NCBI GenBank assembly: GCA_024277115.1
Contig: JAJRVW010000170.1
Coordinates: 1-60,708 of the forward strand
Direction of reading: 5' to 3'
Length of the DNA stretch: 60,708 bases
DNA from: Calditrichota bacterium
Lineage (GTDB): Bacteria; Calditrichota; Calditrichia; Calditrichales; J004
The notes under the pieces were generated by a model that was given only the letters and a program-made list of their open reading frames with translations, made no database searches and was not told the DNA's origin. Made by a program: the position numbers and the translations under genes. Below are positions 18,399 to 26,517 of the stretch, piece after piece (positions within the stretch are counted from its first letter, which is position 1; each line of letters begins with the position of its first letter).

Positions 18399-19237
18399 TC
18401 TAAAGGTTCTCCATCTTCAGGCTTGCTGTCTTCATCGTTTTCTTCTTCATTCTTATTTGCTTCCTCATTTTCCTGCTGTTCCAAGCTTTCGTCGCTGTCC
18501 ATTTCTATAATCGCGTCATCGATATTTTCAGGTTCGGTACTGGGTTCTTCTGTCTCATTCACATTGGCCTCATTTTCCACACGGGCAATTTCATCCAAAA
18601 GCTCGTTGGATTGCCCTTCACTGCTTTCCATGGAATTCATCCCCAAAGCCTCGGGGTGAAGTTGATCCAACGCCACCTGGTCCAGGCTTTCTAAAAATTT
18701 GGAATCGCCTTTTAACAACTCGTCCATTTCTTTTAGTTTTGGCAGATCGGTTATACTTTTTAAGCCAAAATATTCCAGAAAGTAATTTGTTGTCCCATAA
18801 AGCAAAGGATTGCCCGGCGCTTTTTCCCGCCCGCGGATGGTAATCAAATTGCGCTCGATTAATGTACGTACAACACCATCGCTGTTCACGCCACGGATTT
18901 TTTCCACTTCTACTTTTGTGATGGGCTGTTTGTAGGCAATAATCGAAAGTGTTTCCAGCCCTTTACGGGTAAGCTTTGCGCGTGACCTTGCACGGAAAAG
19001 CTGACTGATCCAGGTGGCAAATTCTTCGCGGGTAACAATTTGGAAGCCGCCGGCCAATTCAACAATCTTTAAAGGTGAGTTTTGCTTTTGGTATTTCTCA
19101 TCAATCTCGGCGATTATTTTTTTAATCTCTTTTACATTTTCAATTTCCGGGATGATCTCACGCAGTTTTTTTGCCGGAACAGGTGAATCAGAAGCAAAAA
19201 GCAATGCTTCAATTATTTGGATATTATCAATTACCAT
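18395..19237 (-). CDS. scpB: Segregation and condensation protein B, with acidic tail
   Basis: This is the ScpB subunit of the SMC-ScpAB condensin, which compacts and segregates the chromosome. Two winged-helix domains occupy about residues 1-190, with IEALLFASDSPVPAKKLREI, LTRKGLETLSIIAYKQPITK and NPLLYGTTNYFLEYFGL. Typical ScpB is about 190-200 residues. This one has an added tail of about 75 residues, almost entirely acidic and polar, which is probably disordered. The tail starts near ESSEGQSNELLDEIARVENE. The gene is separated from scpA by a PNPOx-like gene, and overlaps rluB by four bases. Confidence 0.93.
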   Translation of the reverse strand: MVIDNIQIIEALLFASDSPVPAKKLREIIPEIENVKEIKKIIAEIDEKYQKQNSPLKIVELAGGFQIVTREEFATWISQLFRARSRAKLTRKGLETLSIIAYKQPITKVEVEKIRGVNSDGVVRTLIERNLITIRGREKAPGNPLLYGTTNYFLEYFGLKSITDLPKLKEMDELLKGDSKFLESLDQVALDQLHPEALGMNSMESSEGQSNELLDEIARVENEANVNETEEPSTEPENIDDAIIEMDSDESLEQQENEEANKNEEENDEDSKPEDGEPLE

Positions 19238-19266
19238 TTTGAACCTTGTCTGAATCTCTTTTTATT

Positions 19267-19821
19267 TTATAACTTTTTTGGGGCCGCCAAAACATGTGTT
19301 GGTTTGCCATCCAGGCTGAATTGGTTTTTTGTTTCCCAATATTTTTTAATCCCTTGCGGCCCTTTTTTATCGCCCCATTTATCTAAAATATCACGCTCCG
19401 CGACATAATCAAATAAGGGGACGCCTGTGCCACATGAACTTTGCAACAAGTCAACATTTAGCTCGAAAATTTGCCGGCTGCCCGCGTTGGGCTCAAAGTG
19501 GGCATATAATTTTTCCCATTCACGATCGTATTGATGGAAAACGCTGGCCTTTCCAAAGAGCCTTAATATCATCGGTTTGCCCTCGAAGGCGCAAAACATG
19601 ATGGTCATCCTCGGCGATTCCTGAACATGGGCAGATGTTTCATTACCGCTTCCGGTTACATTAAGCCAGATTATTTTACTTTCATCCAAAACATGGAAAG
19701 AGTCCATCCCTTTTGGCGATAAATTTATCCTGCCATCGGGAGCAGCGGTGGCGACAAAAAATATTTTTTGCGCTTCAATAAATTTTTTGTGGTTCTCAGA
19801 AATCGTTGGAAACCGGGCCAT
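19267..19821 (-). CDS. Pyridoxamine 5'-phosphate oxidase-like flavoprotein
   Basis: This 184-residue split-barrel protein of the PNPOx-like superfamily binds FMN or a related cofactor. It starts with FPTISENHKKFIEAQKIFFV and has APDGRINLSPKGMDSFHVLD, followed by a strand with IWLNVTGSGNETSAHV and the motif MTIMFCAFEGKP. These fit the FMN-binding barrel. The true PdxH signature residues for pyridoxamine phosphate are not evident, so a general flavin-dependent reductase or oxidase is more likely. It sits inside the condensin operon, 10 bases before scpA's stop and 29 bases before scpB's start. No link to chromosome segregation is known. Confidence 0.8.
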   Translation of the reverse strand: MARFPTISENHKKFIEAQKIFFVATAAPDGRINLSPKGMDSFHVLDESKIIWLNVTGSGNETSAHVQESPRMTIMFCAFEGKPMILRLFGKASVFHQYDREWEKLYAHFEPNAGSRQIFELNVDLLQSSCGTGVPLFDYVAERDILDKWGDKKGPQGIKKYWETKNQFSLDGKPTHVLAAPKKL

Positions 19822-19831
19822 CTGTTCACCT

Positions 19832-20572
19832 TTATATAACGGGGGTTTCTGGAATTACCTTTGGTTTTATTCGGATTTCATCATACACATGCGATTGGCT
19901 TACCTCAACTCTCCCGCTCTTTATCAAGTCCAGTAAAGCTACAAAAGTCACAATAATGACTATTTTCTCTTTTATCTCTTTCATCAAATCCTGGAACAAA
20001 ATCATCGGGTTGGATTGCAAACGCAACATGATCAGGTCAGCCTGTTCTTCGATTGTCACCTTGATCATCTGTACTTCATGCTGGTGCACTTTGGGCATGT
20101 TGTCCAACACAGTGCGGAAGGCCATTACAAGATCAAACAAAGTGGCATCGTCCAAATACTCTTCATTGGAAATATCTTCGGTTTTAGGAATAAAATTAAA
20201 ATATTCCCGTCCAAATAGACGGCTGCGTTTTTCCTCCAGCTCTTCCAGCTCTATGGAGGCCTCTTTAAACTTTTTATATTCGATCAGGCGCTCCACCAGC
20301 TCCATGCGCGGGTCGTCCATTTCGTCTTCATCTTCACCTTCGGGGCGTGGCAATAGATACCGTGCTTTTATGCTCATCAAAATGGCGCACATCTCAATAA
20401 AATCACCGGCAACATCCAAATCCAAAATTTGCATTACCTCCAGATAATCCAAAAATTGTTTGGTGATTTTAAAAATGGGGATGTCGTAAATATCCACTTC
20501 GTTTTTACGGATCAAAAACAGAAGCAGGTCAAACGGCCCTTCAAAGATGTCTAATTTTACACGATAAATCAT
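19832..20572 (-). CDS. scpA: Segregation and condensation protein A
   Basis: This is ScpA, the kleisin of the SMC condensin, which bridges the SMC head domains and binds ScpB; 246 residues. The N-terminal signature YRVKLDIFEGPFDLLLFLIR is clear. ISNEEYLDDATLFDLVMAFR lies centrally, and the C-terminal winged helix has FVALLDLIKSGRVEVSQSHV. The ATG at 20572 is preferred over an upstream in-frame start at 20656, since the extra 28 residues resemble no ScpA. The gene begins the run scpA, PNPOx-like, scpB, rluB, cmk. trpS lies 173 bases upstream on the same strand. Confidence 0.94.
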   Translation of the reverse strand: MIYRVKLDIFEGPFDLLLFLIRKNEVDIYDIPIFKITKQFLDYLEVMQILDLDVAGDFIEMCAILMSIKARYLLPRPEGEDEDEMDDPRMELVERLIEYKKFKEASIELEELEEKRSRLFGREYFNFIPKTEDISNEEYLDDATLFDLVMAFRTVLDNMPKVHQHEVQMIKVTIEEQADLIMLRLQSNPMILFQDLMKEIKEKIVIIVTFVALLDLIKSGRVEVSQSHVYDEIRIKPKVIPETPVI

Positions 20573-20745
20573 AGGATTAACTATTGTAAGATTGATGATT
20601 TTAAGATTGAAAAACTTTAAAACGCAAAAGACATGGGACTCTTCACTCTCTAACACTTCACTAGGAAAAACAAGATTATTTAATTAAAATGAATTCAATA
20701 TTTTTCTAAAGGTAAGATTATTCCGCTTCTTAATCTTCCACTCTT

Positions 20746-21768
20746 TCATTCTGACAATCTTTCAATTTTTTTAAACCCGATCGCGTCACGCAATTGTTTA
20801 ATATAGGGCACGCTTACCGCGCGGGCTTTTTCTGCCCCCTGCATTAAAACTTTTTCAACATAAGCCGGGTCGTCCATTAAGCGGTTATACTCTTCACGAA
20901 AATCTTTTAACTGCCCGTTCACAAGTTCAAATAACTCCTGCTTGGCCACGCCCCAGGCAATGCCCTCTTCAAACTTTTTGCGCATTTCCTGTGTTTCATC
21001 TTCCGAGGCAAAGGCCTGATAAACCTGAAAAACGGTGGAGGTATCGGCATCTTTCGGCTGGCCTGGTTCCAGGGAATTTGTCACGATTTTCATAATATGT
21101 TTGCGCAGCTTTTTCTCCGGCAGGAATAAAGGAATCGTATTATTATAACTCTTGCTCATTTTACGGCCATCCAATCCAGTAAGCACCGAGGCTTTTTTAT
21201 CAGTCACCGATTCCGGTAAAATAAGCAGTTCGCAATAATGGTGGTTAAATTTTTGGGCAATGTCACGCGCCATTTCAATATGCTGGATTTGATCTTTGCC
21301 AACTGGGACTTTATTGGCCTTAAACATCAAAATATCGGCGGCCATCAAAATCGGGTAGCAAAACAAACCCATAGTTACGCCTTCTTCCAAGTCCTTTTTG
21401 CCTCTTTCTTCATTGGCCTGGATCATCGCTTTATACGCGTGCGAGCGGTTCATCAACCCTTTGGATGACATGCAGGTCAGCATCCAGGTCAGCTCCATAA
21501 TTTCGGGGATGTCCGACTGGCGGTAAAAAACCACTTTGTCAGGATCAAGCCCGCAGGCCAGCCATGTTGCGGCAATCTCGAAAGTGGACTGTTGTAAAAG
21601 TTTGGGGTTTTGGTTTTTAATTAAGGCATGATAATCGGCCAAAAAATAATATGAGAGTACGTATTCATTGTGGCTGGCTTCGATAGCCGGACGGATAGCG
21701 CCCACATAATTGCCAAGATGTGGCGTGCCTGTTGTGGTGATACCTGTCAGTACAACTTCCCTGGACAT
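20746..21768 (-). CDS. trpS: Tryptophanyl-tRNA synthetase
   Basis: This is a 340-residue class I aminoacyl-tRNA synthetase that charges tRNA-Trp. The HIGH-type motif is TPHLGNYVGA near residue 10, and the KMSKS-type motif is DGRKMSKSYNN near 195. It ends with the helical anticodon-binding domain. Length matches bacterial TrpRS. The ATG at 21768 is chosen because AAAGGA lies just upstream. The leader contains a short TTCCGG/CCGGAA hairpin, but no T-box signature. The upstream gene (CYTH) is divergent. Confidence 0.95.
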   Translation of the reverse strand: MSREVVLTGITTTGTPHLGNYVGAIRPAIEASHNEYVLSYYFLADYHALIKNQNPKLLQQSTFEIAATWLACGLDPDKVVFYRQSDIPEIMELTWMLTCMSSKGLMNRSHAYKAMIQANEERGKKDLEEGVTMGLFCYPILMAADILMFKANKVPVGKDQIQHIEMARDIAQKFNHHYCELLILPESVTDKKASVLTGLDGRKMSKSYNNTIPLFLPEKKLRKHIMKIVTNSLEPGQPKDADTSTVFQVYQAFASEDETQEMRKKFEEGIAWGVAKQELFELVNGQLKDFREEYNRLMDDPAYVEKVLMQGAEKARAVSVPYIKQLRDAIGFKKIERLSE

Positions 21769-21977
21769 GAATTTCCTTTCTTTACACTGCAAAACCTTCC
21801 GGGCCTATATTCCGGAAAGTCATTAAAAATATTTAAAATTGTGAAGCGGGAATGTACAAAATTGAGCAAAGCGGGACAATTATAAATAAGAGTGTAAAAA
21901 TAAAATTTAATATTTTGGCCGATTGTTTTTTATTTTAACTTTTTCTTCATCACACTAAATAAATAAGGCTAAAAAAT

Positions 21978-22445
21978 ATGCTACAGGAAATTGAAAGAAA
22001 ATTTTTAGTAAAGGGCGACTATAAACCTTTTGTAAATAAATCGATACGCATAATACAAGGTTATTTATCGTCGCACCCGGAGCGCTCCGTGCGCATCCGC
22101 CTAAAAGGCGAAAAAGCCTTTTTAACTGTAAAAGGGGCAAGCAACGAAAGCGGGACCAGTCGCTTTGAGTGGGAAATTGAGATAAAAAAAGAGGATGCAG
22201 AAAAATTACTGAATATGTGCGAACCGGGCAAAATCGATAAAACCCGGCACCTGGTTAAAGCCGGAAAGCATGTTTTTGAAGTGGATGAGTTTTATGGCGA
22301 TAATGATGGATTAACAATTGCAGAAATTGAACTTTCTTCCGAAGATGAACATTTTGAAAAACCCGATTGGCTTGGCGAAGAAGTTACCGGAGACGAAAAA
22401 TATTATAATGCCATGTTAAGCCGAAACTCTTTTAAAAATTGGTAA
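21978..22445 (+). CDS. CYTH domain protein, probable inorganic triphosphatase
   Basis: This 155-residue triphosphate tunnel metalloenzyme has the N-terminal EIERKFLV (ExExK) motif, the cation-binding arginines and lysines in SVRIRLKGEKAFLTVKG, and FEVDEFYGDNDGLTIAEIEL. It is close to the small bacterial CYTH proteins that hydrolyse tripolyphosphate, such as the one from Nitrosomonas. The K and E residues of the tunnel are present. It is the first gene of a likely operon with a PhoU-like protein and a PiT phosphate transporter. An adenylate-cyclase activity is less likely at this length. The substrate is inferred from the family and from the phosphate genes next to it. Confidence 0.88.
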   Translation: MLQEIERKFLVKGDYKPFVNKSIRIIQGYLSSHPERSVRIRLKGEKAFLTVKGASNESGTSRFEWEIEIKKEDAEKLLNMCEPGKIDKTRHLVKAGKHVFEVDEFYGDNDGLTIAEIELSSEDEHFEKPDWLGEEVTGDEKYYNAMLSRNSFKNW

Positions 22446-22480
22446 CCGGGAAACCGCCCTGAAAATAATCTGGAGAAAAA

Positions 22481-23125
22481 ATGGCTATTCTTTTTAAAGC
22501 AAGTAAACAACTTGAATATGAAATTGATGAATTTTTAGATGCCATCAGCGAAGGAGTGATTGTTTTTAAACAAGGTGTAAAATACTATCTTGCCGATAAA
22601 AAAGAGCCCTTCTTAGAACAGATCAAAACAATTGATGAATTGGAGTTTAAGGCTGATAACCTGCGCCACAAAATAGAAAACGAACTCTATACCCACTCAC
22701 TTATCCCGGAACACCGCGGCGATGTTTTGGGGCTGCTTGAAACCCTGGACGATGTGATTGACAAAGCCAAAGAAACCCTTTCCCAATTTGATGTAGAAAC
22801 GCCGGACATACCTACGAGCTTAAGTGAAATGTACTACGAACTGGCTGAGACGATTGTTGAATCCTGCGAAAGTATGACCAAAGCCTCCCGTGCTTTTTTT
22901 AAAGACGTAAAGGCTGTGAAGGACCATCTGCACAAAGTCTATTTTTACGAAAAAGAGGCCGACAAACTGGCGGATAAGCTTAAACGAAAAATATTTGGCC
23001 TCGATATCCACTTAAGCCATAAAATGCACCTGCGTTATTTTGCGACACACATCGATGGTATTGCCGACCGTGCAGAAGATGTAGCCCAGCGCCTTGGTAT
23101 TTATACTATAAAACGTAGCTTGTAG
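22481..23125 (+). CDS. DUF47 / PhoU-like phosphate-transport accessory protein
   Basis: This 214-residue, all-helical cytoplasmic protein of the DUF47 (TIGR00153) family is related to PhoU. Typical segments are LEFKADNLRHKIENELYTHS, LIPEHRGDVLGLLETLDDVI and FYEKEADKLADKLKRKIFGL, with the repeated E-x-x-x-D metal-binding pattern. These proteins usually neighbour PiT transporters and are thought to regulate them. The gap to the PiT gene is 11 bases. It follows the CYTH gene by 35 bases. Confidence 0.92.
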   Translation: MAILFKASKQLEYEIDEFLDAISEGVIVFKQGVKYYLADKKEPFLEQIKTIDELEFKADNLRHKIENELYTHSLIPEHRGDVLGLLETLDDVIDKAKETLSQFDVETPDIPTSLSEMYYELAETIVESCESMTKASRAFFKDVKAVKDHLHKVYFYEKEADKLADKLKRKIFGLDIHLSHKMHLRYFATHIDGIADRAEDVAQRLGIYTIKRSL

Positions 23126-23136
23126 GAGCGCGCCTT

Positions 23137-24612
23137 ATGTTAATGGTTTTTCTCTCCAGCGGGCTGTTCCTTGGTTGGTCGCTTGGTGCAAATGATGCCG
23201 CAAATGTGTTTGGTACGGCTGTTGGCAGTAAAATGATCCGTTTTAAAACGGCAGCAATAATTGCCTCTGTATTTATCGTGCTGGGCGCGGTAATTGGTGG
23301 AAGCGGCGCGGCACATACCTTGGGTAAACTAGGTGCAGTCAACGCCATCGCCGGGTCTTTTATGGTGGCCTTTGCAGCCGGATTTACCGTATTTTGGATG
23401 ACCAAACTGCAACTGCCGGTCTCAACCTCGCAGGCCATTGTTGGCGCCATTATTGGCTGGAATTTGTTCTCCAACTCCTTGACAGATTATAATTCCCTTA
23501 CAAAAATTTTACTGACCTGGGTGCTCTGCCCGGTTTTATCCGCAGCTATCGCGGCATCTATTTTCAGCATCTTCCGTGCCTATATAAACCGCATACAAAT
23601 CCATATGCTACGGATGGACACACATACGCGTACAGGCCTGCTTCTTGTCGGGGCTTTTGGTGCTTACAGCCTGGGTGCCAACAATATCGCCAACGTGATG
23701 GGTGTTTTTGTGCCGGTCGCACCGTTCGATGGCATTAATTTTGGCTGGTTTTCCCTCTCCAGTGCACAAATCCTATTTTTTATCGGCAGCCTGGCCATCG
23801 CGGTAGGGGTTATCACATATTCCAAAAAAGTGATGGATACAGTAGGCAGCAGCTTAATGCGTATTTCCCCAATTGCAGCTTTTGTGGTTGTCTTGGCCGA
23901 AGCCATTGTCCTTTTCTTATTTTCATCAGAAGGATTGGAACACTGGCTTATAAGCAATGGATTGCCCTCCATCCCGTTGGTGCCTGTATCCAGCTCTCAG
24001 GCAGTGGTTGGCGCGGTTATTGGGATTGGCCTGGTGAAAGGCGGCAGGGGCATCAATTACAGCGTACTGGGCGAGATTGCAACGGGCTGGGTAACAACGC
24101 CCATAATTGCAGGTATTATAAGTTTTGTTGCTTTGTTTTTTTTACAAAACGTGTTTAACCAGCAAGTCCACCTAAATATGGTTTATAAAATAAATGATCC
24201 GGTCATTCGTTATTTGGATGATCATGCTGTACCTATACAAGATTTGGAAAAATTTAGAAATAAAAAGTTTGACAACCCCGTGGCGTTTCAATCAGCGCTT
24301 ATAAATAATACAAGCCTGGATGATGACCAGGTTGAACTAATCATCAACACAGCCAATATTCAACATTTTAAAATTGATAAATATATCCTGGATTCTAAAA
24401 TAGACAAGGATTGGCTGGGCAAAAAACGTTTTGCGGCATTAGTACAGATAGCGGGTAAAGAGTATAAATACAAATTTCAGATGGTGCAGGATTTAGAAAA
24501 AATTTCTACCGAGTGGCGGCTTAAAGAAAAAACAATCGCAAATAAACTGTACAATAAAAATATAAAACAAAAATTAGATTATGTGGCCAATAAGTTTAAA
24601 ACCGATCAGTAA
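23137..24612 (+). CDS. pit: PiT family inorganic phosphate transporter
   Basis: This 491-residue membrane protein imports phosphate with H+ or Na+. The duplicated signature is clear: GANDAANVFGTAVGSK near residue 17 and GANNIANVMGVFVP near 182. PVSTSQAIVGAIIGW and PVSSSQAVVGAVIGIG mark the two matching repeats. About ten hydrophobic segments end near residue 345. A hydrophilic C-terminal extension of about 145 residues follows (from QQVHLNMVYKINDPVIRYLD), longer than in E. coli PitA and of unknown role. Start ATG at 23137 after GGAG. Its operon with DUF47 and CYTH suggests control of phosphate uptake. Confidence 0.94.
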   Translation: MLMVFLSSGLFLGWSLGANDAANVFGTAVGSKMIRFKTAAIIASVFIVLGAVIGGSGAAHTLGKLGAVNAIAGSFMVAFAAGFTVFWMTKLQLPVSTSQAIVGAIIGWNLFSNSLTDYNSLTKILLTWVLCPVLSAAIAASIFSIFRAYINRIQIHMLRMDTHTRTGLLLVGAFGAYSLGANNIANVMGVFVPVAPFDGINFGWFSLSSAQILFFIGSLAIAVGVITYSKKVMDTVGSSLMRISPIAAFVVVLAEAIVLFLFSSEGLEHWLISNGLPSIPLVPVSSSQAVVGAVIGIGLVKGGRGINYSVLGEIATGWVTTPIIAGIISFVALFFLQNVFNQQVHLNMVYKINDPVIRYLDDHAVPIQDLEKFRNKKFDNPVAFQSALINNTSLDDDQVELIINTANIQHFKIDKYILDSKIDKDWLGKKRFAALVQIAGKEYKYKFQMVQDLEKISTEWRLKEKTIANKLYNKNIKQKLDYVANKFKTDQ

Positions 24613-24635
24613 ATCAATCCAAAGCACAATCCATT

Positions 24636-25139
24636 TCAACTCATAAACAAATAGTCGTTCCAGGTCTTATGCGCCTTGCCCGCCAAATGTTGCAAATAAA
24701 AAAGATGGGATGGTTTCTTTGGTTTTCTTAACAGTTTCATCCCGGCCTGTTCCGGTGAGCGGTCCCCTTTTTTACTATTGCAGCGGATACAGGCACACAC
24801 CAGGTTTTCCCAAGTGTCCTTGCCGCCCAGGCTTTTCGGGATGAGGTGGTCAATGGTCATAGCCTGGTGGTTTTTGCCACAATACTGGCAATGGTTTTTA
24901 TCACGTTTAAAAATATTTTTACGGCTTAAGGCCACCTTCTGGAAGGGTTTACGCACATAACGGTTCAGGCGAATTACACTTGGATAAGGGATTTTTATTT
25001 TTATGGAATGGATGTCATTTTTATAACGCTCAACCATTTGTGCTTTTTCCAATAGAATAAGGATTACAGCTTTTTTAGCCGAGCAGATAGAAATAGGAAT
25101 ATAGTTTTGGTTTAAAACAAGTACACTTTTTGTAAGCAT
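24636..25139 (-). CDS. HNH endonuclease family protein
   Basis: This 167-residue protein carries an HNH nuclease domain at about residues 80-140. The core CQYCGKNHQAMTIDHLIPKS has two Cys and the catalytic His. It is followed by LGGKDTWENLVCACIRCNSK, with the Asn and a second Cys pair that bind zinc. The N-terminus LVLNQNYIPISICSAKKAVI is typical of a widespread stand-alone family with no defined role. The ATG at 25139 is chosen because of the strong GGGAGAGGTG upstream. It is convergent with the phosphate operon, with only 23 bases between stops, and shows no terminator there. Confidence 0.88.
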   Translation of the reverse strand: MLTKSVLVLNQNYIPISICSAKKAVILILLEKAQMVERYKNDIHSIKIKIPYPSVIRLNRYVRKPFQKVALSRKNIFKRDKNHCQYCGKNHQAMTIDHLIPKSLGGKDTWENLVCACIRCNSKKGDRSPEQAGMKLLRKPKKPSHLFYLQHLAGKAHKTWNDYLFMS

Positions 25140-25277
25140 CTTAAACACCTCTCCCGGTCCCCCGGAAATCACAAACGACAAAACCCAAATTACAAATTGC
25201 TCATTAAAAAGGACGACCTACAAACACATCAAATCGATAATCAAGCCTTACATTTTAAATATAATTCACATCCTAAA

Positions 25278-25320
25278 CGCGCTCATAAACTCTGTTTGTG
25301 AACACACTTGCCCGGAAGCT
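25278..25320. repeat. REP-like palindrome, copy A
   Basis: It is 39 of 43 bases identical to the copy at 25459-25501. A long inverted repeat, here imperfect, is followed by ACACACTTGCCCGGAAGCT. Confidence 0.75.
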
Positions 25321-25458
25321 TTAATCCCGTAGATGTGGCAGTAAAAAATCAACAAACAAACCAAAACAAAGTTTCGATTCTGGAACAATCCTAAATCTTA
25401 ATAAAGTGGAATGACGGTCCGGTTAATTCCCGGTTTTAACCCCGAAATGGCATTTGAA

Positions 25459-25501
25459 CGCGTTCACAAACTCTGTTTGTGAACGCACTTGCCGGGAAGC
25501 T
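25459..25501. repeat. REP-like palindrome, copy B
   Basis: GCGTTCACAAAC and GTTTGTGAACGC form a perfect 12-bp stem around TCT (25460-25486). The conserved tail CACTTGCCGGGAAGCT follows. The palindrome plus ACTTGCC layout recurs at 28194-28227 with a different stem. Confidence 0.8.
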
Positions 25502-25545
25502 ATGCTTCTATTAATAAGGCCAAAATAACACCAAACAATCCAAAG

Positions 25546-26325
25546 CTAAAAGAAAGTCTTCACCACAACAAAATCATCTATTAATGATTTATCAAAATCC
25601 TTGCCATCAGGGTGCAAACTATTAACCCGAATCATGCCCCGGGCATGGATAATTTGATCATTTTCCAGTTTAACCCCGACATGGGTAATTCTATTTCCCT
25701 CTTCGGCAAAGAACAGCAGGTCGCCCGGCTGGCCATCCAGGGGATTTTCTGAAACAAATTTGGCATCCTCGAACTGCATGGGCGAATCGCGCCGGATTGA
25801 GATACCCACCAGTTTATGTACAAGCTGGGCAAAGCCGGAACAATCCAATCCTTTTGCCGATTTGCCGCCCCAATAATACGGCACACCTAAAAAACGCCGG
25901 GTTAATTTCACAAGATTTTCGCGCTGCCCTCCCGTAAGTTCTGAAAACGCACCACGTAAAAACCAACCGCTTTTCCCATCGGGCAAAGTTGTGCCGCCCC
26001 AGTCACCATCAATTTTACTTACAGGTAAATAACTTCCAGCGCCCGCTTCTCTAATCACTTGTGCGGATAAATTTGGGGATTTATAAATCTGCACCAAATT
26101 TTCAGAAACCATTTTGGGCTCATCTGGCACATCGGAAACCGCGCAAACCTGATGATTGCTTATCCAACCCGGATAACTGTCCTCGCATACTATCCGGCTA
26201 AATTGTTTTCCTTTTTCAAGCAATTCAATTTTTTCCCACAAAACCGCCTGCGAAACGATCGCGCTGCGGTAACTTGCCTCTTTATAAAGATTGGCGCTGT
26301 CCACATTTACATAAACAAAATCCAT
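25546..26325 (-). CDS. NlpC/P60 family peptidoglycan endopeptidase with SH3-like domains
   Basis: This 259-residue C40 peptidase cuts D-gamma-Glu-DAP bonds in cell-wall peptides. Two bacterial SH3-like domains occupy about residues 1-130 (VYVNVDSANLYKEASYRSAI at the start). The papain-like catalytic domain follows, with Cys in GLDCSGFAQLVH, His in ITHVGVKL and a third polar residue (His) in QIIHARG. The architecture resembles the YkfC/DvLysin-type recycling hydrolases. The ATG at 26325 is preferred over an upstream start because GAGGTGG precedes it. It has no signal peptide, so it may act in the cytoplasm on recycled peptides, like the LD-carboxypeptidase nearby at 28362. Confidence 0.88.
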   Translation of the reverse strand: MDFVYVNVDSANLYKEASYRSAIVSQAVLWEKIELLEKGKQFSRIVCEDSYPGWISNHQVCAVSDVPDEPKMVSENLVQIYKSPNLSAQVIREAGAGSYLPVSKIDGDWGGTTLPDGKSGWFLRGAFSELTGGQRENLVKLTRRFLGVPYYWGGKSAKGLDCSGFAQLVHKLVGISIRRDSPMQFEDAKFVSENPLDGQPGDLLFFAEEGNRITHVGVKLENDQIIHARGMIRVNSLHPDGKDFDKSLIDDFVVVKTFF

Positions 26326-26517
26326 TTCCACCTCATTAAAATTGTAGCCCGAATATAAAAAGAATTTATCCAAAATGTAAATTGGAAAACCATATTTAAG
26401 ACAATATGTATTTAACTTCAAAAATGCATTTATTTATCTTTAGTTTTTTTACGGATTTGTGTAACTTAAAGGACAATACTCACAACAGCCCACTTCAAAA
26501 TTTCAGGAGTTAAGAAA

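Larger units (their letters stand above)
25140..25545. other. Intergenic region with two REP-like copies
   Basis: This 406-base gap holds no gene that can be supported. It holds two copies of a 43-base REP-like sequence, described separately, 181 bases apart. The rest is AT-rich, low-complexity sequence. The genes on both sides are on the minus strand, so the promoter of the HNH gene should lie near 25150-25260; no clear -10/-35 pair is evident. Confidence 0.6.

Noticed and set aside
21769-21977. T-box or other riboswitch in the trpS leader
   Set aside because: Only a short TTCCGG/CCGGAA hairpin is seen. The T-box signature and a terminator are absent.
25278-25501. CRISPR array
   Set aside because: Two palindromic copies 181 bases apart are not regularly spaced repeats; they are REP-like. 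No array is in the window.
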